Assembly (NCBI GenBank): GCA_029213195.1
Contig: JARGNI010000023.1
Coordinates: forward strand, 1 to 64,000
DNA from: Verrucomicrobiales bacterium
Lineage (GTDB): Bacteria > Verrucomicrobiota > Verrucomicrobiia > Verrucomicrobiales > DEV007
Length of the DNA stretch: 64,000 bases
Reading direction: 5' to 3'
Shown: positions 18,034 to 25,493 of the stretch, in pieces
Layout of the letters: every line of letters starts with the position of its first letter
How positions within the stretch are numbered: the stretch's first letter is position 1
Notes under the pieces: generated by a model
Databases searched by the model: none
What the model was told of the DNA's origin: nothing
What the model saw: only the letters and a program-made list of their open reading frames with translations
Position numbers and translations under genes: made by a program

Positions 18034-18297
18034 ATGGCAGATTTCATTTCAACTTCCGGTGGCAAGATCGTCAACGTTGACTCGATCGCGTTCCTCACCT
18101 CCCGGACTCCTGCTTCCCGCGAAGGCGAAGAAGTTTCTTCTCAACTCATTATTGGTTTTTCGGCCGCCACTTCGGTAGGTAGCGGCAATATGATGCCGCT
18201 CTCACTGGTGATGGAAGGGGCAGAAGCCTCCGAGTTTCTCGACCAGCTCGCCGAGAGAGGAGTCGCCGTGGATTCCCTCAAGGCCAAGCTGGGATAA
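18034..18297 (+). CDS. 87-residue cytoplasmic protein of unknown function
   Basis: Not recognised. It lies 56 nt after the adaptor gene on the same strand and is probably the last gene of the unit. No signal peptide or membrane segment. Pattern: GGKIVNVDSIAFL (10-22), a central SQLIIGFSAATSVGSGNMMPLSL-like beta stretch, and a C-terminal helix EASEFLDQLAERG. That suggests a small alpha/beta protein. A chaperone, pilot or regulator of the export genes is a guess from position only. Confidence 0.6.
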   Translation: MADFISTSGGKIVNVDSIAFLTSRTPASREGEEVSSQLIIGFSAATSVGSGNMMPLSLVMEGAEASEFLDQLAERGVAVDSLKAKLG

Positions 18298-18340
18298 AAG
18301 GTCGTCTCTCCCAGTCTCCAGAGAAGAAGGGGACTCCTGC

Positions 18341-19924
18341 TTACGGGGCCGCAAGGAGGTAGCAGATTGCTTCCTGATCGTTTCGCACCAGCAGGATCCT
18401 CCCGGCGAGCGTGGGAGCGTTCCAGGTCATGCTGCTGAGCGCTTCGACTCGCCCCGTTTCGGTAAATCCATTCTCGTCGATTGGCCCCGTCAGGACGGGA
18501 CCCTTCTCCGTTTGAATGAGAAGGTGATCTCCGAAGAGGAGTTGCTGTCCAAAACCGACCTTCTGGTTTTTCCAGACCTTGTCTCCCGTGGTTAGATCGA
18601 TGGAAGCGAGACGTCCTTCGTCGATCCCATAGGCAATGCCCTCGCGGATGACTGGCGAACTGAACTTGGTTTTCATTCGGTTGCTCTTCCAGCGTCTCTC
18701 GACACTCCATTCCGAGCCGGTTCGGGATAGCTCGAGGAGGATACTTCCCACGCCATAGCTGGCCGTCGCGAGGATTTGATTGTCTCCGACGAGGATGGGT
18801 TGCGCGACCTTGGGGAAGCTCCCGGGCCATTTCTCTATCCAGAGTCTTTCCCCCGTCGCCGGATCGTGCCCGGTCACGGTCTTCTGGTTGATGCTGACGA
18901 TCTGGCGCTGGCCAAGAATGGTGAGCAGGCGGGGAGAGCTGTAGCTGGCTCCCTGACCCTGGTAGCTCCAGGCGAGCGAGCCGTCCTGCTGAGAATACGC
19001 AGCCAGGGTGACTCCTGATTTGTCGGAGCCAGGGACGACGAGGGTGCCTTCTGCCGGGACGAGCAGGGGAGCGTTGGCCATTCCCCATTTTTGGATCTCG
19101 GCATTGTGAAGGGCCAAGGTATCAACTTCCCAGATCTCCTCTCCTGTTTCGAGATCAAGACAATTGAGGATGCCGGTGGAACCAAGAGCGAAAACGCGAT
19201 CATTGCTGATGACGGGAGTCGATCGCGGTCCATCTCCGCCCATCCTGGCACCAGAGTTTTCTTCTTTCACATCCAGCAAACGGATTCCCGGGTCGTCGTG
19301 GTTCCAGATCTCTTCGCCGGTAAAGAGATCGAGGCAGAGAACTCTCTCGGAGCCTTCCATCTGCTCCTGGGTGATCGCTTTCCCGTCGCTGACCGCAAAA
19401 CTGGACCACGCTTTGCCGATCGGGCGTCGCCAGAGGAGTTCCGGAGGATGGCTGGTCCAATCGGGATGATAGGGGATCTCCTCTTCCATGCCATCCCGAT
19501 CCGGTCCGAGAAAGTCCACGCTCTCTCCGGCTGCATCTACCAGTTCGGGGTTCGCGGTGGATAGCTCTCCTCGAACAAGACGATCGACTCCGGCCCTTTT
19601 CGTTTCCCCTTCTGCATCCCAGATCCATCGAAATTTTGGGAATGATGAGCCTGAAGCCGAACCATCGTAACGCAGGAGTGTTCCACCGAGAAACCCGAGG
19701 GCGAGGAAGCCGGCGACTCCAAAGGCGAACCGACGAAGGCGCGTCTTTCCGGGGGCCTTTCCAAAGATCAGATACCAGATTCCCATAAGGAAAAGCCAGA
19801 ACAGCCCGGCAACGGGAAGTGCCCAATTGAGGTAAGTCATCTCTTGCGAGAGGATGAGAAAAACGACCCCGAAGAGGAGCAGGAGCAGGAGCACAAGAAA
19901 GAAGATTCCGACGACACGTTTCAT
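18341..19924 (-). CDS. Membrane-anchored PQQ-like beta-propeller protein
   Basis: 527 residues. Three hydrophobic segments at the N-terminus (about residues 5-25, 33-55 and 66-85) are followed by a PQQ-like propeller with blade motifs GEEIWNHDD, GEEIWEVD, GSLAWSYQ, GERLWIEKW and GDKVWKNQK. The propeller should face the periplasm. Related secreted propellers are common in Verrucomicrobiota and Planctomycetota; function unknown. The gene converges with the 87-residue gene and is divergent from the AI-2E family permease gene. No metal or PQQ ligands were identified. Confidence 0.8.
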   Translation of the reverse strand: MKRVVGIFFLVLLLLLLFGVVFLILSQEMTYLNWALPVAGLFWLFLMGIWYLIFGKAPGKTRLRRFAFGVAGFLALGFLGGTLLRYDGSASGSSFPKFRWIWDAEGETKRAGVDRLVRGELSTANPELVDAAGESVDFLGPDRDGMEEEIPYHPDWTSHPPELLWRRPIGKAWSSFAVSDGKAITQEQMEGSERVLCLDLFTGEEIWNHDDPGIRLLDVKEENSGARMGGDGPRSTPVISNDRVFALGSTGILNCLDLETGEEIWEVDTLALHNAEIQKWGMANAPLLVPAEGTLVVPGSDKSGVTLAAYSQQDGSLAWSYQGQGASYSSPRLLTILGQRQIVSINQKTVTGHDPATGERLWIEKWPGSFPKVAQPILVGDNQILATASYGVGSILLELSRTGSEWSVERRWKSNRMKTKFSSPVIREGIAYGIDEGRLASIDLTTGDKVWKNQKVGFGQQLLFGDHLLIQTEKGPVLTGPIDENGFTETGRVEALSSMTWNAPTLAGRILLVRNDQEAICYLLAAP

Positions 19925-19948
19925 GAGGGGAGGAAGAACGGAGACCGA

Positions 19949-19976
19949 TTTACCGAGAAGAATACGATTCTAGTAT
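19949..19976 (+). promoter_or_regulatory. Possible sigma70 promoter for the AI-2E family gene
   Basis: TTTACC (19949-19954), a 16-nt spacer and TAGTAT (19971-19976) lie 54 nt before the ATG at 20030, in the divergent gap. Matches are only fair. Confidence 0.3.
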
Positions 19977-20029
19977 AGCGTGGTTCGGCACTTCGCGAAA
20001 AATGTCTTGTTTCCCGGATTCGATACCGG

Positions 20030-21337
20030 ATGTTTCCCGAGTTCATGGAGAAGACTCGGTCGACAAGAAAAGCATATGGAAGCGGAATCCAGGTTCTGCT
20101 TTCGATGGCTTGTGTTGTCCTCCTCGTTGCGGGTTTGAAAGCCGCTTCAAGCCTCTTTATCCCCATCATGCTGGGATTGTTTCTCGCCATGTTGTCGATG
20201 CCGATCCTGAATTGGCTGGATCGTCGGGGGCTTCCTCGTCCTTTGGCGGTTCTCATGACGATTCTCGTCGACCTGCTCATCCTCGGAGGAATCGTCTTTC
20301 TTACTTCTGGAGTGATCGGCAATTTCACGGAGAACAGCGTAGAGTATACCGAGAAATTGAGAAACCAGGCGGCTGAGTTTTCACGGACGATGGACCAGAA
20401 AATCGCTCAGTTGGAGCAACTCTGGTCCGAATCCGGGGAGAATGGACAGAAACCGGAATCAGCGCCGGTGGACAATTCTTCCCCTGCACCGGAGACCATC
20501 GTCGTCCCCGAGGTCTCTCCTCCTGCGGAAGGGGAAGTTTTGGAGGAGGATGGTCCGCCCCAGCTCGTTCCATCGATCACTTTCAGTAAGCTCTTTGATC
20601 TCTATTGGGATTCCAGCCGCATTCTTGAGTTTGTCGGTCAGATCGATGTGGTGAACCGTTTCACCTCATTGGCTTCGACGATCTTCTTCGCATTGATCGT
20701 AATGATCTTCGTTCTCGCCGAATCAGGCGGTTACGCCGAGAAAGTCAGAGCGGTGCTCCAGGTCCGGGGGCCAGATCTGCGCCGCTTCCAGAGTATCTCG
20801 AACGACATCCAGAAATACCTGGGCATCAAGACCGCCGTCAGCCTTCTCACCGGGGTGTTGGCGATGCTCGCCTGCCTCGCTTTTCGCGTCGATTTCCCGC
20901 TGCTCTGGGGCCTGGTTGCCTTTCTCTTCAACTTCGTCCCTGCGATCGGATCGATCCTCGCAGGGATCCCGCCCGTTCTGTTGGCCCTCATCCTTCACGG
21001 ATTCTGGCCCGCCACGGGGGTGCTGGCCTGCTATCTCGTCATCAATGTCGCGATCGGAAACTTCCTGGAGCCCATGTTGCTGGGAGATCGGTTCGGGATT
21101 TCCACTGTCATCGTGATTCTCTCCGTGCTTGTCTGGGGTTTCATTTGGGGCCCTGTCGGAATGCTGCTCGCTGTTCCCCTGACTATGCTGGTCAAGGTCA
21201 TGCTCGACAACAGTTCGGATCTTCGCTGGATCTCTGCCCTCATGGGGAAACGGAAAACTGATCTTGTTCCGGAAACGGATGATGAAGACCACGATGACGA
21301 GGAAGCCGAACTCGCCGTGGAAACTTCGGTGTCCTGA
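20030..21337 (+). CDS. AI-2E family transporter
   Basis: 435 residues (a second ATG at 20045 is possible). Hydrophobic segments lie near 20-75, 80-105 and 205-400. The family's C-terminal block is clear: FLFNFVPAIGSILAGIPPVLLALI and ACYLVINVAIGNFLEPMLLGDRFG. Between the membrane blocks is a periplasmic or cytoplasmic insert of about 90 residues rich in Pro and Glu (near 135-185). Members include TqsA and PerM; substrates range from autoinducer-2 to ions and are unknown here. The C-terminus is acidic (DDEDHDDEEAE). Confidence 0.87.
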   Translation: MFPEFMEKTRSTRKAYGSGIQVLLSMACVVLLVAGLKAASSLFIPIMLGLFLAMLSMPILNWLDRRGLPRPLAVLMTILVDLLILGGIVFLTSGVIGNFTENSVEYTEKLRNQAAEFSRTMDQKIAQLEQLWSESGENGQKPESAPVDNSSPAPETIVVPEVSPPAEGEVLEEDGPPQLVPSITFSKLFDLYWDSSRILEFVGQIDVVNRFTSLASTIFFALIVMIFVLAESGGYAEKVRAVLQVRGPDLRRFQSISNDIQKYLGIKTAVSLLTGVLAMLACLAFRVDFPLLWGLVAFLFNFVPAIGSILAGIPPVLLALILHGFWPATGVLACYLVINVAIGNFLEPMLLGDRFGISTVIVILSVLVWGFIWGPVGMLLAVPLTMLVKVMLDNSSDLRWISALMGKRKTDLVPETDDEDHDDEEAELAVETSVS

Positions 21338-21371
21338 GAAACCCTTTCCTCTGGAAGGAGTTTCATCCGTC

Positions 21372-22655
21372 ATGAAATCAGTCAGGATGAGGCGAATGAC
21401 TTGGCTCGGTGCGCTCGTGGTGGCGTGGTTCCACTTTCCGATCACGGGGCAGGACAGGACGGGCGAAGCGAGATGGCGTGAGATCTTTGAGAAAGCCGAT
21501 CAGAATTCTGACGGAAAGGTTTCCAGTAAGGAACTGGAAAACCAGGGGCGTCGAGGAAATTGGATCGCTCGTGCCGATGAGGACGGAGATGGGCTTGCCA
21601 CCTGGGAGGAGACCCAGAGGTTTCTTCAAATGTCCCTCGGGATTTCAAAGAATGGAGAGCAGGGGGAGAAACCGCAGGTCCTTCATGGGGATTGGAAGCC
21701 GGATGCACGGGTCTCTCTCTCCTCGGTCAAGGCCGCGGCCGAGTACTCCGCAGATCAGGGAGGCCACAGCTTTCTGCTGATGATCGATGGGGAAATCGTG
21801 TTCGAACGCTACGAGCCGGGGCGGACTCCGGAGGATCCCCATCGGCTTGCCAGCGGAACGAAGAGTTTCTCGGGGGTGATCCTTGCGGCAGCCGTTCAGG
21901 ACGGTCTCCTCACGCTTGATGAAAAAATCTCAAAGACGCTGCCCGAATGGAAAGACGATGAGCTCTTGTCTCGCATCACTTTTCGACAACTTCTCAGCCT
22001 GACGAGCGGGATCGATCCTGGAAGGGGCGGCAAAGTTCCGTCCTATCGCGAATCGGTGGAGACCGCGGCCGTTTCCGGGCCAGGGGAGAGATTTCGGTAT
22101 GGCCCCCAGGCCTTCCAGGTGTTTGGGGAAGTGATGCGACGGAAACTGGAAGCGAGCCCGGAGATTGAGGCGACCGATCCGCTGCGTTATCTCGAGAGTC
22201 GCGTCCTGGAGCCGGTCGGGATGAAAGTCAGTTCGTGGCGTCGGGACTCCGATGGGATGCCTCAACTTCCTTCGGGAGCTTTTCTCACGGCACGGGAATG
22301 GGCAAAGTTTGGGGAATTCCTGAGGAACGAAGGAAAGTGGGAGGGCACCCAGTTGATCGATCGAGAGACCCTTCGGGAATGCCTGAAGGGGACAAAGGCC
22401 AAATCCACCTACGGTCTGACTTTCTGGCTTCTTGAGCAGCCGAGAAAGGCAGGGGTTCCCGTCTGGGGACGTGGTGGCTACATGGCGGCCGGCGCCGGAA
22501 AGCAGCGACTTTATGTCCTGCCGGAGAAAGGGATCGTCGTCGCGAGGCAGGGGGAGAGTGTCCGTTTCGAAAATGAAAAGTTTCTCGGGCTTTTGTTGGG
22601 AACCAGCCAAGAGATACGGAAGGAAAAATCGCTTCGCGGATCGGATGGATTTTGA
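21372..22655 (+). CDS. Secreted serine hydrolase (class C beta-lactamase fold) with EF-hands
   Basis: 427 residues from the ATG at 21372; the open frame begins at 21264 inside the permease gene. Signal peptide near 9-26. Two EF-hand loops precede the enzyme: DQNSDGKVSSKE (43-54) and DEDGDGLATWEE (69-80). The catalytic SxxK is S161-K164 in ASGTKSFSG, and YGPQAFQVF near residue 238 holds the likely Tyr. This fold covers esterases, DD-peptidases and beta-lactamases; substrate unknown. Start lies 34 nt after the permease stop, so co-transcription is likely. Confidence 0.82.
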   Translation: MKSVRMRRMTWLGALVVAWFHFPITGQDRTGEARWREIFEKADQNSDGKVSSKELENQGRRGNWIARADEDGDGLATWEETQRFLQMSLGISKNGEQGEKPQVLHGDWKPDARVSLSSVKAAAEYSADQGGHSFLLMIDGEIVFERYEPGRTPEDPHRLASGTKSFSGVILAAAVQDGLLTLDEKISKTLPEWKDDELLSRITFRQLLSLTSGIDPGRGGKVPSYRESVETAAVSGPGERFRYGPQAFQVFGEVMRRKLEASPEIEATDPLRYLESRVLEPVGMKVSSWRRDSDGMPQLPSGAFLTAREWAKFGEFLRNEGKWEGTQLIDRETLRECLKGTKAKSTYGLTFWLLEQPRKAGVPVWGRGGYMAAGAGKQRLYVLPEKGIVVARQGESVRFENEKFLGLLLGTSQEIRKEKSLRGSDGF

Positions 22656-22667
22656 TACGAATGAAGG

Positions 22668-22994
22668 ATGAAGAAGTCCATTTTCTTTCTCTTTGTCTCA
22701 CTCTTTTTTCTCAGTGCCTGCACGGTAGAAGAGGAGCCGCCGGCATCGCCAGATCCAGGGGAAGAGACTACGGAAGTGCCTGCTGAGACGGAGACTCCAG
22801 TTTCCGAATCAAAGGACAACGATTTTCTCGGGCTGAGCCTTGAAGAAGCTGAGGCACTTGCCGAGAAACGGGGGATGCCTCATCGCGTGATTTCGGTCGA
22901 TGGTGAAGCGCGGCCGGCCTCAGCCGACTACCGTCCCGACCGAGTCAGTTTTGAGATCGAGGATGGGAAAGTGACCAAGGTAGACCGGGGCTGA
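22668..22994 (+). CDS. Lipoprotein with I78-like peptidase-inhibitor domain
   Basis: 108 residues. Lipobox LSAC with the lipidated Cys at 18, then an acidic Pro/Glu-rich linker (to about 48). The C-terminal 55 residues match the I78 pattern: LGLSLEEAEALAEKRG, HRVISVDGEARPASADYRPDR, then FEIEDGKVTKV. The classical W and Cys positions of some I78 members are absent. It begins 12 nt after the serine hydrolase gene and is followed by ecotin, a second protease inhibitor. The inhibitory role is inferred from sequence pattern. Confidence 0.75.
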   Translation: MKKSIFFLFVSLFFLSACTVEEEPPASPDPGEETTEVPAETETPVSESKDNDFLGLSLEEAEALAEKRGMPHRVISVDGEARPASADYRPDRVSFEIEDGKVTKVDRG

Positions 22995-23046
22995 TTTGCT
23001 CAGGGGCTTTTTTGCAAGACTACGGCAACTCATTCGTATTTTTCTT

Positions 23047-23532
23047 ATGAAACTCATCACACCCATTCCGCTCTTGATTCTCACGTTTGCCTTGTTCGGT
23101 GGAACTGGAATCTCCCAGGACGATCTGAAGCCCTATGCCTCCCCGAAGGAGAGCCAGGTGCGTCACGTGGTCCGATTGCCTGTTCTCGAAAAGGGAGAAG
23201 AGGAGAATCGAAAAATCGAGATTGTCGTCAGCAAGACCGAGATGCTGGACAGTGTGAATCGTTATTTTTACGGCGGAAAGATCGAGCAGAAAACGGTCCA
23301 GGGCTGGGGCTACTCCTATTACGAACTGGAGAAGGTGGGCCCTCTTGCTGGCACTAGGATGGCAGCGCCTCCGGGATCCCCGAAAGTAGAACGAAAAGTA
23401 CGGGTCAACGGAGGGCTCGATCTGCTGCGCTACAACAGCAAGCTCCCTGTAGTCGTCTACACTCCCGAGGGATTCGATGTGGAGGTCCGGATCTGGTCGG
23501 CAGGGGACGCTTTGCAGGCCAAGCCGGAATAA
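23047..23532 (+). CDS. eco: Ecotin, serine-protease inhibitor
   Basis: 161 residues from the ATG at 23047; the frame opens at 22996, but the later start gives a clean signal peptide (residues 1-23). Ecotin signatures are GGKIEQKTVQGWGYSYYELEKV (about 76-97, shortened here) and LLRYNSKLPVVVYTP (126-140). Ecotin is a periplasmic dimer that blocks trypsin-fold proteases. By alignment from memory with E. coli ecotin, the P1 residue is R104 (E. coli Met84), and the two Cys of the E. coli disulfide are S69 and A107, so the bond is absent. It follows the I78-like lipoprotein gene on the same strand. Confidence 0.9.
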   Translation: MKLITPIPLLILTFALFGGTGISQDDLKPYASPKESQVRHVVRLPVLEKGEEENRKIEIVVSKTEMLDSVNRYFYGGKIEQKTVQGWGYSYYELEKVGPLAGTRMAAPPGSPKVERKVRVNGGLDLLRYNSKLPVVVYTPEGFDVEVRIWSAGDALQAKPE

Positions 23533-23557
23533 GTCCGAATTTTGGTGCCTATCGCCC

Positions 23558-23598
23558 GACTCAACAGGGTTCGGGCTCTGAAGCAACAGGGTTGAGTC
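23558..23598. repeat. Intergenic element GACTCAAC...GTTGAGTC
   Basis: GACTCAACAGGGTT (23558-23571) and CAACAGGGTTGAGTC (23584-23598): the AACAGGGTT core is repeated directly, and the outer GACTCAAC/GTTGAGTC form an 8-bp inverted repeat. It sits between ecotin and purC and matches the elements near 9.2 and 44.65 kb. Confidence 0.55.
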
Positions 23599-23680
23599 GT
23601 CGCTCCGGTGCTCAGCAAGATCGGTTTTCGCGATATTTCTGCGTGACAATCCTGTCGCGAACGCTTTGGTCGAAGGAGTC

Positions 23681-24970
23681 ATGATCATTCCTCCGTCCGC
23701 ACTTTCGGAGCCGTTCTACGAAGGATCGGTCCAGCGTCTCTTCGCGGTCCCCGCCGACGACTCGGTCATGGTGACGGAGACGACCTCGCGGGGATCGGTT
23801 TTCGATGTCGGCGCTCTCTTTGAAATCGGAGGGAATGATGTCAATCGAGCTCTCTTCCGCCACGTGCTCTACACTCGCATGGGGGATCCCGCATTGTGGC
23901 AACGAGTCCGCAAGGCGATCGAGTCCGAACCGGATCTTTCGGACTTCGTTCGGGATGAACTGCTCTCGGGAGCCCTCGAGTCCTGTTGCGAAAGAGGCGC
24001 TCGCACTCATCACGAAGGAATGCTCGATGCGGTGACGGGAGAGGTCGTGCGGGATGGGGTGCCGGAGAATCCCAGCGCTTGTAACGTCGTTCGGAAATAC
24101 CAGATTTTGAAACCGAGCCGGGTCGAGTTCCTCGGAGCGCATCTTTTCGACTACAGCCAGTTTCCCCAGGAGGACCGATTCGTCGTTCCTCTCGAGTATA
24201 TTGTTCGATTTGGGATCACGAGTGCGAGTTCGGTCTATCGGAAGTATCAGGCGATGGACGGCGCGGCACGCAAGGCGTTCGAACAGGAGCTGGGAGTGTC
24301 CAAGGCGTTGGAAGCCTGGCAATACCTGGAGCGTCCGATTGGAGATTTTACCAGCAAGTTCGAACCCGAGGACCGAATGGTCAGCAAGCAGGAGGCGCTT
24401 GCGATGTGCGGACTGACCGGGGCTCAGTTTGCGGACAGCGGAAAACTGGCGATTCTCGGGGCCTGGGCGGTTCGTCTCCTCGTTGAGGAAATCGGGCTGC
24501 GGATGTGGGACATCAAGTGGGAGTTCGCCAAGGACGGCGACGATCTCGTCTTTGTCGACACGATCGATACCGACAGCTTCCGCGCGACGATGTTTCTCGA
24601 ACACGAGGGTGAACGGTTCGTGAATCACTACAACAAGCAGGCGATGCGGGACTATTTCACCTTGCTCCATGGCGACTGGATCGAGGACATCAAGACTGCC
24701 AAGGCACTTGGGCAACAGGAAGGGGTCGCCTTCACAGAGATTCTCGCGGCGGGTCAGGCCGAAGGGCGCTACGCGAAGACTCCCCAAGTGGACCTCGGCT
24801 TCCTTGCTCTCCAGGAGTCGAAGATGACGGCCATCCGCGAGTACATGCTCGGCGAAACCGACGCTGAACCGGTTCGGGAGCGGTTGGAAACCACGGGGAT
24901 CGAAGAGATTCGATTCTACCAGGAAAAAGGAGTCCTCGATGGATTTCGCAAAATAAACGGCATCTCTTAA
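23681..24970 (+). CDS. purC: SAICAR synthase (PurC), long divergent form
   Basis: 429 residues from the ATG at 23681, chosen because GAAGGAG lies 5 nt upstream; a TTG at 23666 is less likely. Typical PurC is 235-300 residues. Shared features are YEGSVQRLFAVP near residue 13 (ATP-binding start), VVPLEYIVRFGI near 170 and GLRMWDIKWEFAKDG with FVDTIDTDSFRAT near 270-300. The enzyme joins CAIR and aspartate to give SAICAR. It heads a purine operon: purS, purL, purQ, purM and purF follow. The extra length is spread through the middle and a C-terminal extension. Identity rests on motifs plus context. Confidence 0.78.
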   Translation: MIIPPSALSEPFYEGSVQRLFAVPADDSVMVTETTSRGSVFDVGALFEIGGNDVNRALFRHVLYTRMGDPALWQRVRKAIESEPDLSDFVRDELLSGALESCCERGARTHHEGMLDAVTGEVVRDGVPENPSACNVVRKYQILKPSRVEFLGAHLFDYSQFPQEDRFVVPLEYIVRFGITSASSVYRKYQAMDGAARKAFEQELGVSKALEAWQYLERPIGDFTSKFEPEDRMVSKQEALAMCGLTGAQFADSGKLAILGAWAVRLLVEEIGLRMWDIKWEFAKDGDDLVFVDTIDTDSFRATMFLEHEGERFVNHYNKQAMRDYFTLLHGDWIEDIKTAKALGQQEGVAFTEILAAGQAEGRYAKTPQVDLGFLALQESKMTAIREYMLGETDAEPVRERLETTGIEEIRFYQEKGVLDGFRKINGIS

Positions 24971-24987
24971 CCATGTGCGGTTGACTC
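24969..24987. repeat. Partial copy of the AACC...GGTTGACTC motif
   Basis: AACC (24969-24972) and GGTTGACTC (24979-24987) resemble one arm of the 9171 element, in the 73-nt purC-purS gap. Weaker than the other copies. Confidence 0.3.
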
Positions 24988-25043
24988 GCCCCGATTCCGG
25001 CCTACGGAGAGGAAACCCTTCACTGAAAATCCCATCTGCCATC

Positions 25044-25493
25044 ATGCGGGAATTATTCGAAATCAGCGACCGGTATATCGAACCGGGCGATGCCAATGGG
25101 CTCCTTTACGAGCCACTCGAAAATGGAATGACCTATCGCGCGACAACGCGCTACGAGGTCGAATTCGAGGGGGAAAAGGAAGCTCTTGAGGCGTTTATTG
25201 AAAAGACGCTCCTCGATCCCATCAGCCAGGAGCTGCACGAGGGGGACGATCCCGCGCTCACAGATTTCACCTTCGTTCTCGAGTATGGGATGAAGCCCGG
25301 GGCACTCGACCTCGAGAAGGAGGCCATCATGACCTACTACCGGGGAATCGAAGAACCCGGTTTCGAGCTGAAAAGCCTAACGATTCGTCAGCGACTCTAC
25401 CTCTTCGGTGGCAGTGCAGATGAGTCCGATCGATTCATTCGTGACATTTGCAATGCGGCCATTCACAACTGGAACGTGATCTCAGCAGGATGA
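25044..25493 (+). CDS. purS: PurS-like FGAM synthase subunit with N-terminal extension
   Basis: 149 residues, about twice usual PurS. The second half (about 78-149) follows the PurS pattern: EYGMKPGALDLEKEAIM, then LKSLTIRQRLYL, then FIRDICNAAIHNWNVI. The first half may be a degenerate second copy (ATTRYEVEFEGEKEALEAF). PurS is the small structural subunit that links PurL and PurQ in the three-part FGAM synthase. Its stop overlaps the purL start by 4 nt, and purQ follows purL, which supports the call. Confidence 0.75.
   Translation: MRELFEISDRYIEPGDANGLLYEPLENGMTYRATTRYEVEFEGEKEALEAFIEKTLLDPISQELHEGDDPALTDFTFVLEYGMKPGALDLEKEAIMTYYRGIEEPGFELKSLTIRQRLYLFGGSADESDRFIRDICNAAIHNWNVISAG

Noticed and set aside
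22996-23046. Longer ecotin start
   Set aside because: The extra 17 residues (MLRGFFARLRQLIRIFL) would place a basic stretch before the signal peptide; the ATG at 23047 gives the normal ecotin layout.
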